Notes: generated by a model not told the origin, from the sequence alone. A stretch of DNA of 64,000 nucleotides from Umezawaea sp042738955 (GCF_042738955.1 NZ_JBHYHC010000027.1:1-64000), one strand, 5' to 3'. Counted from the first letter of the stretch, positions 27,075 through 35,289 are shown. Translations and numbers: made by a program.

Positions 27075-29183
27075 CTAGGACGTGCTCGCCTCCAGTTCCG
27101 GCGACGGGAGCCCGCGGAGCCACCGGGGCAGTCGCCAGGCCGCGTCACCGAGCAGGGCGAGCGCCGCGGGCACGACGACCAGGCGCAGGACGATCGCGTC
27201 GAGCAGGACGCCCACCGCGAGGGCGAAGCTGATCGGCTTGATCGTGGACTCGCTGTCCGGCACGAAGCCCGCGAACACGGCGAACATGATGGCGGCCGCG
27301 GCGATGATGACCGGTGCGGCCCTGGTGAACCCGAGCGCGACGGCCTCTCTCGGATCGCCGCCGCCGGTGCGGGCTTCGCGAATCCGCGAGACGAGGAAGA
27401 TCTGGTAGTCCATCGCGAGCCCGAACAGGATCGCGACGATGAGGATCGGCGCGAGGCTCATCAACGGCCCCGTGGGCTCCGCGTTGACGACCTCGGCCAG
27501 CACTCCCCACTGGAAGACCGCCGTGGTGGCTCCCAGGGTCGCGCTGGCCGTGAGCAGGAAGCCGAGCACGCCGACCACCGGCACGAGCACCGACCGCGAC
27601 ACCAGCACGAGCAGCACCATGGCCAGCCCCGCCACGAGCAGGACGTAGGTGAGCAGGGCGTCGGTCAACTGCTGCGACACGTCGATGCTCACGGCGGTGC
27701 CGCCGGTGACGGAGAAGTCCACGCCCTCGAAGTCGGCGCGCAGCGCGCGGATGCCGTGCACGAGGTCGACCGTGGCCACGTCGTCCGCGCCGTGCCGCGG
27801 GATGACGGTGATCAGCGCCGCCGACCCGTCCCCGTTCGGCCGGGGAGGGGCCGCCACCGCGACGCCGGGCAGGGCCGCTACGCGCTGGCGCACCTCCGCG
27901 GCGCGGTCGACGGACGCCGCGCCGTCCACGAGCACGAGCAGCGGGGCGATCCGGCCCTCGCCGAACTGGTCGGCCAGCACGCGTTCGGCTGTGGCCTGGG
28001 TGCTGCCCACGTCGGGGCGCGAGGTGAGCGAGGTCCGCGTCGACAGCACGGGCAGCGCGACCACGACGAGCGCCGAGACCGCGAGGACCAGGCACAGCCT
28101 CGGACTCTCGACGACGCGCCTCGCCCAGCCGCTGACGAACCTCCGCTCCCCGCCGCCGATCCGCACCCTCCGCGGGCGGCCGGGGTTGGCGCGCTCACTG
28201 ACGAAACCGAGCATCGCCGGGACGAGCGTGACGGCCACGGCGACGGTGAGCACGACCGTCGCGGCGGCGGCCAAGCCCATCTGGGTGAGGAAGGGGATGC
28301 CCGCGACCGTCAGCCCCGCCAAGGCGACGGCGACGGTGAGCCCGGCGGTGAGAACGGCGGACCCGGCCGTCGCGACGGCCGTCGCCGCGGCTTGCTCGAC
28401 AGGTGCGCCGTCGCCGAGTTCCTGCCGGAAGCGGCTGATGATGAACAGGGCGTAGTCGATGCCGACCGCCAGGCCGAGCATCACCGCCAGCACGGGCGTG
28501 GTGGACTGCAACTCCACGAACCCGGTGAGCGCGGTGATGCCGAAGACGCCGATCCCGACACCGACCAGCGCGGTCAGCAGGTTCATGCCCGCGACCACCA
28601 GCGATCCGAAGGTGAGCACCAGCACCAGGAAGGCGACCACGACGCCGATCGCCTCGGCCGACCCACCGCCGCTCGCGGGCGGTTTCAGGGCCGTGCCGCG
28701 GACGTCGACGGTGAGGCCGTCCGCGCGGGCCCGCTCGACCGCGTCGAGGAGCGCTCCGCGCTGCGCGTCGGTGATCTCCGGCGCGCGGACCCGGTAGGTC
28801 ACCGTGCTGTAGGCGACGGTCCGGTCCTCGGACAACGCCCCGCCCGCGGGGTCGAGGGGATCGCTCGCCGTCGCCACACCGGGCAGGCTCGCGAGGTCCC
28901 CGACCAGGTCGCCGACCTTCGCCGCCGTCGCCGGATCGGTGAGCGCGGCGGCCCGCACCACGACCTGCGCCGAGCCGGACCCCGCGGTCTCGCCGAACTT
29001 CTCGCGCAGGAGGTCCAGCGCGGTGGTGGACTCCTGTCCGGGGATCTCGAACGTCGACACGGTGGTCGCGGCCAGGGTCGCCGAGCCGACGAACGCGGCG
29101 ATCAGCAGGGCAGACCACGCGAGCACGACGACGGCACGGCGGCGCACGCAGGCCAGCCCGAGTCGGTACAACCGTTGCGCCAT
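27075..29183 (-). CDS. MMPL/RND-family transporter
   Basis: A 702-aa membrane protein built as a tandem repeat. Each half has one helix, a large outer loop and five helices (helix 1 VVVLAWSALLIAAFVGSATL; second half LVLAVSALVVVALPVL). The proton-relay Asp-Tyr motifs are visible in GLAVGIDYALFIISRFR and FGLAMDYQIFLVSRIREA. MMPL proteins export lipids, siderophores or drugs using the proton gradient. ATG 29183 begins two bases after the TetR stop, so the two genes are co-transcribed. The length is normal for actinobacterial MMPL proteins without an extra C-terminal domain. Confidence 0.92.
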   Translation of the reverse strand: MAQRLYRLGLACVRRRAVVVLAWSALLIAAFVGSATLAATTVSTFEIPGQESTTALDLLREKFGETAGSGSAQVVVRAAALTDPATAAKVGDLVGDLASLPGVATASDPLDPAGGALSEDRTVAYSTVTYRVRAPEITDAQRGALLDAVERARADGLTVDVRGTALKPPASGGGSAEAIGVVVAFLVLVLTFGSLVVAGMNLLTALVGVGIGVFGITALTGFVELQSTTPVLAVMLGLAVGIDYALFIISRFRQELGDGAPVEQAAATAVATAGSAVLTAGLTVAVALAGLTVAGIPFLTQMGLAAAATVVLTVAVAVTLVPAMLGFVSERANPGRPRRVRIGGGERRFVSGWARRVVESPRLCLVLAVSALVVVALPVLSTRTSLTSRPDVGSTQATAERVLADQFGEGRIAPLLVLVDGAASVDRAAEVRQRVAALPGVAVAAPPRPNGDGSAALITVIPRHGADDVATVDLVHGIRALRADFEGVDFSVTGGTAVSIDVSQQLTDALLTYVLLVAGLAMVLLVLVSRSVLVPVVGVLGFLLTASATLGATTAVFQWGVLAEVVNAEPTGPLMSLAPILIVAILFGLAMDYQIFLVSRIREARTGGGDPREAVALGFTRAAPVIIAAAAIMFAVFAGFVPDSESTIKPISFALAVGVLLDAIVLRLVVVPAALALLGDAAWRLPRWLRGLPSPELEASTS

Positions 29184-29185
29184 GG

Positions 29186-29758
29186 TCAGTTCTCCCCCTC
29201 GGACCGGGTGTGGCCCAGCGCGTCGTAGCCCACGGCGACGAGGTTCCCCACCGCGGCGTCCGTGGACAGGTACTGGCTCAGCGAGACCCGCGCGACGGTG
29301 AGCGCGCCCACCGCGCCGACGACCCGCACCGCCCGGTCGAGGCCGGTGTCGGGGCCGACGAGGAACGCTTCGACGATGGCGTCGCCGACCGGCTCCAGGA
29401 GTGCCACGTCGCTCGCGGTGGGTTCCTGCAACAGCCGCCACAGCAGGAGAGCCATGAAGCCCGGCCACCGGATCGCCATCCGCGCGAGCCCGGTGAGCAC
29501 CGCGTGGTCGCGCTCGGCTCCCGGCCCGATGTCGGCCACGTCGCGGACGATCCCCGTCAACGCGGACAGGCACCGGTCCACCACGGCGCGCTGGAGGGCG
29601 TCCTTGGACGGGAAGTGGCGCAACAGCCCGCTTTTGGAGTACCCGACCGCGTCCGCGACGCGCTGGAGGGAGGTCTCCTCGAAGCCGTAGCGGGCGAACA
29701 GGGCGGCGGTGCGGTCGATGATCTCGTCGTCGATCTGCTGACGGGTCTGGCGAGGCAT
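29186..29758 (-). CDS. TetR-family repressor of the MMPL operon
   Basis: A 190-aa regulator. Its HTH is RTAALFARYGFEETSLQRVADAVGYSKSGLLRHFPSKDALQRAV. The C-terminal helical ligand domain is VLTGLARMAIRWPGFMALLLWRLLQEP onward. ATG 29758 (MPRQTRQQ) is chosen, as the reading frame upstream of it overlaps the operator. It is the first gene of TetR-MMPL-hypothetical, and a 19-bp palindrome lies just upstream, which strongly suggests self-regulation. Confidence 0.88.
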   Translation of the reverse strand: MPRQTRQQIDDEIIDRTAALFARYGFEETSLQRVADAVGYSKSGLLRHFPSKDALQRAVVDRCLSALTGIVRDVADIGPGAERDHAVLTGLARMAIRWPGFMALLLWRLLQEPTASDVALLEPVGDAIVEAFLVGPDTGLDRAVRVVGAVGALTVARVSLSQYLSTDAAVGNLVAVGYDALGHTRSEGEN

Positions 29759-29777
29759 GCGACCACTATAGTCACAT

Positions 29778-29796
29778 TGCGACCAAGTTGGTCGCA
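29778..29796. promoter_or_regulatory. TetR autoregulatory operator
   Basis: TGCGACCAAGTTGGTCGCA is a perfect 19-bp palindrome centred on one G, 20 bp upstream of the TetR start. A partial extra half-site, GCGACCA, occurs at about 29758-29765. Confidence 0.7.
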
Positions 29797-29890
29797 CAAT
29801 TCTGCGGGCACACGGCAGACCTCGAGGAACCCGCTTTTCGGCATGCCTGAAGAGGACTCCGGACGAGGAAGTCGGAAGAGCGGCAGTCCC

Positions 29891-30397
29891 CTACTTGGGG
29901 TGCGGGCGGTTGCGGTCGACGATCTCGGCCAGCGTGGCCAGGAAGCGGTCCCCGTCGTCGGCGTCGAGGAAGTCGGTGAGGTGGGCGAGTTCGGCCGACG
30001 CCTCGAACTGGAACGCCCTGGCCGTGCCGCGGCCGAGGTCGGTGAGGACCACTCGCAGTGAGCGGCGGTCGCCGGGGACGGCCGAGCGGTGCGCGAGGTC
30101 GCGGCGTTCGACGCGGTCCATCAGGCCGGTGAGCGCGGCCTTCTCGACGCGGAGGATCTGGGCCAGGTCGGCCATCCCGCGCGGCCCGTCCAGCAGCAGG
30201 CACAGGAGCCGAGCCTGGACGGGGGTCAGGTCGTGGCGCAGCGCCACACGGGTCTGGACGGCCTGGACCAGGTGGCTGAGCTGCACCAGCCCGCCCGCGA
30301 CGTCCACGACGGGGCCGGTGACGGCCGTGGTGCAGCGCTCGGCCGCACAAGCCTCGGTGGCGGCCGTCGCGGGCGCTGCTCGTTCCACCGGGGTCAC
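29891..30397 (-). CDS. MarR-family transcriptional regulator
   Basis: A 168-aa protein with the MarR winged helix: LTPVQARLLCLLLDGPRGMADLAQILRVEKAALTGLMDRVERRDLA, then the DxR wing AVPGDRRSLRVVLTDLG. Two Cys near the N-terminus (ACAAERC) could be redox-active as in thiol-sensing MarR proteins, but they lie in a poorly conserved extension. GTG 30397 follows GGAGGG. It diverges from an FMN reductase gene, a classic pairing for quinone or electrophile sensing. Confidence 0.87.
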   Translation of the reverse strand: MTPVERAAPATAATEACAAERCTTAVTGPVVDVAGGLVQLSHLVQAVQTRVALRHDLTPVQARLLCLLLDGPRGMADLAQILRVEKAALTGLMDRVERRDLAHRSAVPGDRRSLRVVLTDLGRGTARAFQFEASAELAHLTDFLDADDGDRFLATLAEIVDRNRPHPK

Positions 30398-30428
30398 TTT
30401 ACCCTCCGCATACAGTTAAGGTCGCGTA

Positions 30429-30447
30429 CAGTACGTTGTGCGAACTG
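30429..30447. promoter_or_regulatory. MarR operator dyad upstream of FMN reductase
   Basis: CAGTACG-TTGTG-CGAACTG pairs at 6 of 7 arm positions (one more A-T pair outside). It lies between the divergent MarR and flavin reductase genes; a related ACAGTT half-site occurs upstream at about 30413. Confidence 0.5.
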
Positions 30448-30472
30448 TTCTAGCGCGATGAGGAGAACGTCG

Positions 30473-31123
30473 ATGGCGAAACTTCTGGTGATCACGGCGA
30501 GCACCCGCCCCACCAGGGCGGCCGACCGGGTCGTCCCCTGGGTGCTGTCCCACCTGCGGGAGCACGCGGGCTTCGACGCGGAGCTCGCGGACCTGCGGGA
30601 CTGGCCGCTGCCGTTCTTCGCCGAGCACTCCGGCACCATCGGCGACCTGGCCGACCCGACCTACTCCGAGCCGCTCGTGCGGGCCTGGAACAAGAAGGTC
30701 AAGGACTCCGACGCGTTCCTGGTCGTCACCCCGGAGTACAACCACAGCGTCCCGGCCGCGTTGAAGAACGCCATCGACACGGTCTGGCTGTCGTTCGGGT
30801 TCCGGCACAAGCCCGTCGCCACGGTCGGGTACAGCGCGGGCATCGGCGGCGGGATCCGCTCCATCGAGCACCTGGCGCAGATGTTCGTCGAGACCGAGGC
30901 CGTCCCGCTGCGCAACGCCACCGTCATCCCGTTCGTCAACGACGCGTTCGACGAGCACGGCCAGCCCGTCAACCCGATGACCGCCGCGAGCCTGACCATC
31001 ACGCTCGACGACCTGGCGTGGTGGACCTCCGCACTCGCGAAGGCCCGCGCCGAAGGCGAACTCCCACCCGGCCAGCTCCGCGCACGGGCCGCCATGGCAG
31101 CCATCACCGCCGCCCGCGGCTAG
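30473..31123 (+). CDS. NADPH-dependent FMN reductase (quinone/azo reductase-like)
   Basis: A 216-aa flavodoxin-fold protein. Its N-terminal phosphate loop is LLVITASTRPTRAADRVVPW, and the family signature TPEYNHSVPAALKNAID lies around residue 80, followed by VATVGYSAGIGGGIRSIEHL. It likely reduces quinones, azo or nitro compounds, or free flavin, in the cytoplasm. The ATG at 30473 follows AGGAG. The divergent MarR and the dyad between them suggest induction by an electrophile. Confidence 0.9.
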   Translation: MAKLLVITASTRPTRAADRVVPWVLSHLREHAGFDAELADLRDWPLPFFAEHSGTIGDLADPTYSEPLVRAWNKKVKDSDAFLVVTPEYNHSVPAALKNAIDTVWLSFGFRHKPVATVGYSAGIGGGIRSIEHLAQMFVETEAVPLRNATVIPFVNDAFDEHGQPVNPMTAASLTITLDDLAWWTSALAKARAEGELPPGQLRARAAMAAITAARG

Positions 31124-31163
31124 GACGGCGGTGATGGCGGTGATGGCGGCACGATCCGAGTGA

Positions 31164-31709
31164 TCAGTGACCGAGGGTCGCGTCGACCGCGGGGAAGTCG
31201 AGCTGCGTCTCGCCGACGGAGTTGAAGTAGTTGGTGAAGGTGTTGAGGGCCACCGCGGCGACGATCTCGCCGATCTCGCCGTCGTCGTAGCCCGCGGCGC
31301 GCACGGCGGCGAGGTCGGTGTCGGCGACGAAACCCTTGGTGGAGATGACCGCGAGGGTGAAGCGCAGCGCGGCCTCGACCTTCGGGTCGGCGGCGCGGGC
31401 GTGGCGGCCCGACACGAGGTCCTCGTCGCTGACGCCGGCCCGCGCGCCCAGGACGGTGTGGGCCGCCAGGCAGTAGCCGCACTCGTTGGCCACGGCCGTG
31501 ACGAGCGCGATCTGCTCCTGGACCGCGGCGGGCAGGCGCCCCTTGGACAGCGCGCCGCTGAACGACAGGTAGGCGTCGAGCACGGCCGGTGAACTGGCCA
31601 TCGCCTTCATCATGTTCGGCGTCACGCCGAGGGCGCGTTCGACCTTGTCGAGCAGGGCGCGGGTGCGGGGTTCGGCGGTGGCGGGGTCGACGACGGTGAG
31701 ACGAGGCAT
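31164..31709 (-). CDS. carboxymuconolactone decarboxylase / AhpD-like peroxidase-related protein
   Basis: A 181-aa all-helical protein of the AhpD/CMD superfamily. The redox motif is ECGYCLAAHT (CxxC plus His), preceded by the helix SPAVLDAYLSFSGALSKGRLP and followed by GYDDGEIGEIVAAVALNTFTNYFN. The CxxCxxxH arrangement points to peroxidase or alkylhydroperoxidase activity rather than decarboxylation. ATG 31709 is followed by PRLTVVDP, typical of the family start. It diverges from the MarR gene at 31881, with 171 bp between, and is convergent with the FMN reductase. Confidence 0.88.
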   Translation of the reverse strand: MPRLTVVDPATAEPRTRALLDKVERALGVTPNMMKAMASSPAVLDAYLSFSGALSKGRLPAAVQEQIALVTAVANECGYCLAAHTVLGARAGVSDEDLVSGRHARAADPKVEAALRFTLAVISTKGFVADTDLAAVRAAGYDDGEIGEIVAAVALNTFTNYFNSVGETQLDFPAVDATLGH

Positions 31710-31854
31710 GACAGGGGTTCCTTCCGAACGGAGCATTACTTGGCAGTGCCAACTATAAGGACCCGACCGTGGACCGCAAGACCCCGTGCGCCACGTCACA
31801 AGAGGGGTTTCACCAGGGCGCGACGCACGGGCCGCGGTGCGTACCATCCAGGTG

Positions 31855-31869
31855 ATGAGGAGTCCTACC
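31855..31869. promoter_or_regulatory. candidate MarR operator, imperfect copy
   Basis: ATGAGGAGTCCTACC matches 11 of 15 positions of the perfect palindrome at 32477-32491. It lies 11 bp upstream of the MarR start. Confidence 0.45.
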
Positions 31870-31880
31870 CGAGGTGTTCG

Positions 31881-32471
31881 ATGACGGCCGACCTCGATCG
31901 GCGGGTGGCGGACGCGGTCGAACGCCTGGGGCATGGACTGCGCTCGCTGGCCCAGCACAGCGCTCGCGCGCAAGGCCTGTCGCCGTTGCAGCAGCAGGTG
32001 GTGCTGGCCCTCACCCGGCAGCCGCTGGCCAGGCGCGAGGTCAACACCCTCGCCGCGGAGTTCGACGTCACCACGCCCACGCTGTCGGACGCGGTCGGGT
32101 CGTTGGAGCGCAAGGAACTCCTGACCCGCTCCCCCGGTTCGGACGGGCGACGACGCCTGCTCACGTTGACCGAACGCGGCGAGGAGGTCGCCCGCGAGCT
32201 GGCGTCGTGGGACGAGCCTTTGCTGTCCGCGCTGGCGAACCTGTCACCGGAGAGCCGGGCGACCACATTGGACAGTCTCCTGCACGTCATCGCGGACCTG
32301 CACCGCCGAGGCGTGGTCAGCGTCGTGCGCATGTGCACCACGTGCCGTTTCTTCCGCCCCGACGCGCACTCGGACCCGGCCGCGCCGCACCACTGCGCCC
32401 TGCTGAGGACACCGCTGCCGCTCGCGGAGTTGCGGACCGACTGCCTGGAGCACGAACCGGCCGCCGTCTGA
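31881..32471 (+). CDS. MarR-family regulator with C-terminal Cys/His-rich tail
   Basis: A 196-aa regulator. Residues 15-140 form a MarR winged helix (LSPLQQQVVLALTRQPLARREVNTLAAEFDVTTPTLSDAVGSLERKELL, wing SDGRRRLLTLTERG). The last 45 residues carry a compact metal-ligand-like set: C152 and C155 in MCTTCRFF, H163, H170, H171, C172, C188 and H191. The same tail is found on the MarR protein encoded at 34392. A Zn or Fe-S site is a plausible reading. The gene precedes the GATase-MFS operon, and a shared palindrome lies upstream of both. Confidence 0.87.
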   Translation: MTADLDRRVADAVERLGHGLRSLAQHSARAQGLSPLQQQVVLALTRQPLARREVNTLAAEFDVTTPTLSDAVGSLERKELLTRSPGSDGRRRLLTLTERGEEVARELASWDEPLLSALANLSPESRATTLDSLLHVIADLHRRGVVSVVRMCTTCRFFRPDAHSDPAAPHHCALLRTPLPLAELRTDCLEHEPAAV

Positions 32472-32476
32472 CGATC

Positions 32477-32491
32477 GGTAGGACTCCTACC
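32477..32491. promoter_or_regulatory. perfect 15-bp palindrome before the GATase-MFS operon
   Basis: GGTAGGACTCCTACC, centred on one C, lies six bases after the MarR stop and 50 bp before the amidotransferase start. A degenerate copy lies at the MarR promoter (31855-31869). Confidence 0.6.
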
Positions 32492-32540
32492 GGTAGTGTG
32501 GCATGCTGGTGCCGTCGACAGCGCGGAAGAGGAGGTCGCC

Positions 32541-33209
32541 GTGCGAGCGGTGGTGGTCCAGCACGTCCCGTTCGAAGGTCCGGGCCTGATCGCCCCCGCG
32601 CTGGCCGCCGTCGGCGCGGACTGCCGGGTCGTCCGGGCCTATGACGGGGAGCCCCTGCCGGACGCGGCGGACCTCGACGTGCTCGTCGTCATGGGCGGCC
32701 CCATGGGAGCGTTCGACGACGACGCCCACCCGCACCTGGCACGGGAACGCGACCTCATCGCGAAGTGCGTTGGCCTCGACAAACCGGTCCTGGGCGTGTG
32801 CCTGGGCGCGCAACTCCTCGCCGCGGCCTTGGGCGCACGGGTGTGGCAGGGCCCGGACCTGGAGGTCGGTGTCGGCACGGTCGCGCTCACGCCCGCCGGG
32901 CTCGCCGACCCGGTCCTCGGGCCCGCGGGACCACGGCCGCCGGTCGTGCACTGGCACCACGACACGTTCGACCTGCCCGAGCACGGCGTGCGGCTCGCGG
33001 GCTCGGACCTGTACCCACAGCAGGCGTTCCGGGTCGGCTCGTCGTACGGCTTCCAGTTCCACGTCGAGTTCGACGCCGACGCGCTCGAAGCGACCGCACC
33101 GCACCTGCCGGCGGGAACCACCATCACCCCGGACGAGATCCACGCCGTGGCCGCGGAGGGCGAGCAGGTGCTCAGGCGTTGGGCCGAGCACGTCGCGGGT
33201 GACCGGTGA
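32541..33209 (+). CDS. class I glutamine amidotransferase
   Basis: A 222-aa stand-alone GATase1-fold protein. The triad is complete: nucleophile C87 in PVLGVCLGAQLL, H174 and E176 in GFQFHVEFD. The oxyanion strand VVMGGPMGAFDDD is also present. It is related to GMP-synthase-like and gamma-glutamyl-type hydrolases, and the acceptor is unknown. GTG 32541 follows GAGGAGG. Its stop overlaps the start of the MFS gene (GTGA), so the two are translationally coupled. That coupling suggests a shared substrate or detoxification role, which is inference. Confidence 0.87.
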   Translation: MRAVVVQHVPFEGPGLIAPALAAVGADCRVVRAYDGEPLPDAADLDVLVVMGGPMGAFDDDAHPHLARERDLIAKCVGLDKPVLGVCLGAQLLAAALGARVWQGPDLEVGVGTVALTPAGLADPVLGPAGPRPPVVHWHHDTFDLPEHGVRLAGSDLYPQQAFRVGSSYGFQFHVEFDADALEATAPHLPAGTTITPDEIHAVAAEGEQVLRRWAEHVAGDR

Positions 33210-34423
33210 CGCGATCGGCGTTGCGCGGCAAGGACTTCCTCCGGCTCTGGGCGAGTTCGACCGCGTCCGGCCTGGCCACGTGGGCGCTGCCGTTCATCCT
33301 CGGCCTTGCGGTGCTCGACCGGTCGATCGGTGCGGTGGAACTGGGCGTGGTCCTGGCCGCGCGCACGGCGGGGTTCCTCGTCGCGGTGCCGGTGGCCGGG
33401 GTGCTGGCCGACCGGTACCCACGACGGCGCATCCTGCTGTGGGCGGGCTTGGTCGCCGCTGCCGCGTCACCCCTGATCGCACTGGGTGTGGGGCGGTCGA
33501 CGGTGGTGATGGCGGTGGCCGCCGCGGCGGTGGGAGCGGGCCAGGGCGCGTGTCGCCCCGCGTACCAGGCGCTCGCGGCGGAGGTCGTCGCCGAGGACCG
33601 GCGGCAGCAGGCGAACGCGGCCATGACGTTGTCCGTGCGGGTGACCACCCTCGTGGCGCCCGGTCTCACCGCGCTCGTGGCGGTCTTCGTCGACACCCCC
33701 GTCCTGCTGATCGCGACCGGCGTCCTGTGGCTGGTCGCCGCCGTCCTCCCGCCCGCGGGCACCGCACGGGTGGCGGTCACGACGACCCGTCCCCGCTTCA
33801 CAGCCGACTTCGTCGACGGCCTCCGGGAAGCCCGCAGGCACCCGTGGTTCCTGGCCGGTCTGGGCGCGCTGACCGCGGTGATCGCCACCGGCTACTCCGC
33901 CACCGGTGTCGCGCTGCCGCTGGTGAGCCGCGACCGGTACGGCACGGAGGCCGTGCTCGCCGCGGCCCTGACCGCGTACACGCTCGGCGCGCTCGTCGGC
34001 GCGGTCCTGATGGCCCGCTGGCGGCCGCGTGCCCAGGGGTGGGTGGCGCTCGCGGGTCTCGGCGTCTACGGGTTCGCGCCGCTGAGCCTGCTGCTCCCCG
34101 TGCCCGCGGCGGTCGTGGTCGGCGCGTACGTCGTGGCGGGCCTGGGGATCGAACTGTTCAACGTGCCGTGGTTCACCGGCACCCAACGGGAGGTCGAGCC
34201 CGCGAAACTGGCTCGGGTGTCCTCACTGGACTTCCTGCTCTCCTACGGCCTGGCGCCCGTCGGCCTCGCGCTGATCGCCCCGGCCATCGACCACTTCGGG
34301 GCACGCCCGGTGCTGGCCGTGTGCGCCGTCGTCTGCTTCGCCGCCCCCGCGGCCGCCGCGCTCGTGCCGTCCACGCGCGAGTTCCGGGCGGCTACTCCGC
34401 GGGTTGGTGGTCCGGGCAGGTGA
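33206..34423 (+). CDS. MFS transporter coupled to GATase
   Basis: A 405-aa membrane protein of the MFS_3/EntS-like type: KDFLRLWASSTASGLATWALPFILGLAVL as helix 1, ADRYPRRRILLWAGLVAA as the loop 2-3 motif, and AEDRRQQANAAMTLSVRVTTLVAPGL as the helix 4-5 segment. About 12 helices are visible. GTG 33206 overlaps the preceding stop. The last 32 bp overlap the 3' end of the convergent MarR gene. Substrate unknown. Confidence 0.87.
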   Translation: MTRSALRGKDFLRLWASSTASGLATWALPFILGLAVLDRSIGAVELGVVLAARTAGFLVAVPVAGVLADRYPRRRILLWAGLVAAAASPLIALGVGRSTVVMAVAAAAVGAGQGACRPAYQALAAEVVAEDRRQQANAAMTLSVRVTTLVAPGLTALVAVFVDTPVLLIATGVLWLVAAVLPPAGTARVAVTTTRPRFTADFVDGLREARRHPWFLAGLGALTAVIATGYSATGVALPLVSRDRYGTEAVLAAALTAYTLGALVGAVLMARWRPRAQGWVALAGLGVYGFAPLSLLLPVPAAVVVGAYVVAGLGIELFNVPWFTGTQREVEPAKLARVSSLDFLLSYGLAPVGLALIAPAIDHFGARPVLAVCAVVCFAAPAAAALVPSTREFRAATPRVGGPGR

Positions 34424-34994
34424 CCCGCAACTGAGCGTCGCCGAAGGGCGCGTCGACGAACCCGCAGTGGTGCGGGTGGCGCGCGTCCTCCGGGTGGGCG
34501 TCCGGCTGGAAGAACCGGCAGGTCAGGCACATGCGGGACACCGGGATCGCGTGCCGGTCCTGCAACCCCTTCACGACGGCGGCGGTACCGCGGAGCATCG
34601 CGGCGAGGTCCGCCTCCGACAGCACCGAGAACGCCTCGCTCATCGCCCGCGACACGTCGCCGAGCCGGCCAGCCTCCGACTCCCCCTCGGGCGTCAGCCG
34701 CACGACGATCGCCCTGGCGTCCTTCTGGTCGCGAACACCTTCCAGGAGTCCTTTGGCGCGCAACGACTTCACGGCGTCGGACACGGTGGGCGGCGTGGAC
34801 GCGAGCGCCGCCACGATGTCGCCCTGCCTGCGGGGCAAAGCTTCCTCGGCGAGGAAGGTGACGATGTCGGCCTGCAAGGGGGAGAGGTTGTGCGGCCCGT
34901 TGTTGCGCCACGCGTCCATGCGGATGGCTTGACCGAGCCGCGCGATCCCGACCAGGAGCTGCTGCGCCGGGGGCACACCGGGCACCTCCGACAT
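34392..34994 (-). CDS. MarR-family regulator with C-terminal Cys/His-rich tail (second copy)
   Basis: A 200-aa regulator with winged helix LSPLQADIVTFLAEEALPRRQGDIVAALASTPPTVSDAVKSLRAKGLL and wing DQKDARAIVVRLTPEG. The tail repeats the pattern of the MarR at 31881: C156 and C159 in MCLTCRFF, H167, H173, H175, H176, C177, C193 and H196, with PDAH and LRxxC conserved. ATG 34994 (MSEVPG) follows GGAGGAG. It faces the GATase-MFS operon from the other side and overlaps its end by 32 bp. The two MarR proteins look like diverged paralogues. Confidence 0.87.
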   Translation of the reverse strand: MSEVPGVPPAQQLLVGIARLGQAIRMDAWRNNGPHNLSPLQADIVTFLAEEALPRRQGDIVAALASTPPTVSDAVKSLRAKGLLEGVRDQKDARAIVVRLTPEGESEAGRLGDVSRAMSEAFSVLSEADLAAMLRGTAAVVKGLQDRHAIPVSRMCLTCRFFQPDAHPEDARHPHHCGFVDAPFGDAQLRVTCPDHQPAE

Positions 34995-35088
34995 GGAACT
35001 CCTCCACCGCACGACTCAGCGGGCCCGCCGCACCGACAGCCGCATCCTACGCGCCACCACCGGACCCGCCCGTGGACGGCGAGCGGAG

Positions 35089-35289
35089 GAGGGCCTGCTT
35101 GTCGGGTTTGCCGCGGGCATCGTGACGAAGGAGCTGTTCAGCGTCCTGGTCGTGGTCGCGCTCGTCACGACCGTCATGGCCACCCCGATGCTCACGTGGT
35201 GGGACCGCCGCGACCGGGCCCGCCACCACGCCGGAGCCGAGCGTTCCCTGAGCACGGCTACTCGCGGTCACCCGCGGCTCCACCGCTGA
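35089..35289 (+). pseudogene. C-terminal remnant of a CPA2-type cation:proton antiporter
   Basis: About 40 codons in one frame (from about 35092 to 35212) read GIVTKELFSVLVVVALVTT, then VMATPMLTWWDRRD. This is the last membrane helix and end of the Na+/H+ exchanger domain of CPA2 antiporters. Nothing upstream in any frame supplies the remaining roughly 350 residues; the reading frame runs into the start region of the MarR gene. The 3' end overlaps the last codons of the GH59 gene. It marks an old deletion next to the polysaccharide island. Confidence 0.6.

Noticed and set aside
26184..29228. A 1014-codon plus-strand frame across the MMPL gene
   Set aside because: Arg/Asp/Gly/His-rich shadow; the MMPL motifs are on the minus strand.
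31124..31145. Tandem GGCGGTGAT repeat between convergent genes
   Set aside because: Only two to three short copies, no pairing structure; probably chance in GC-rich DNA.
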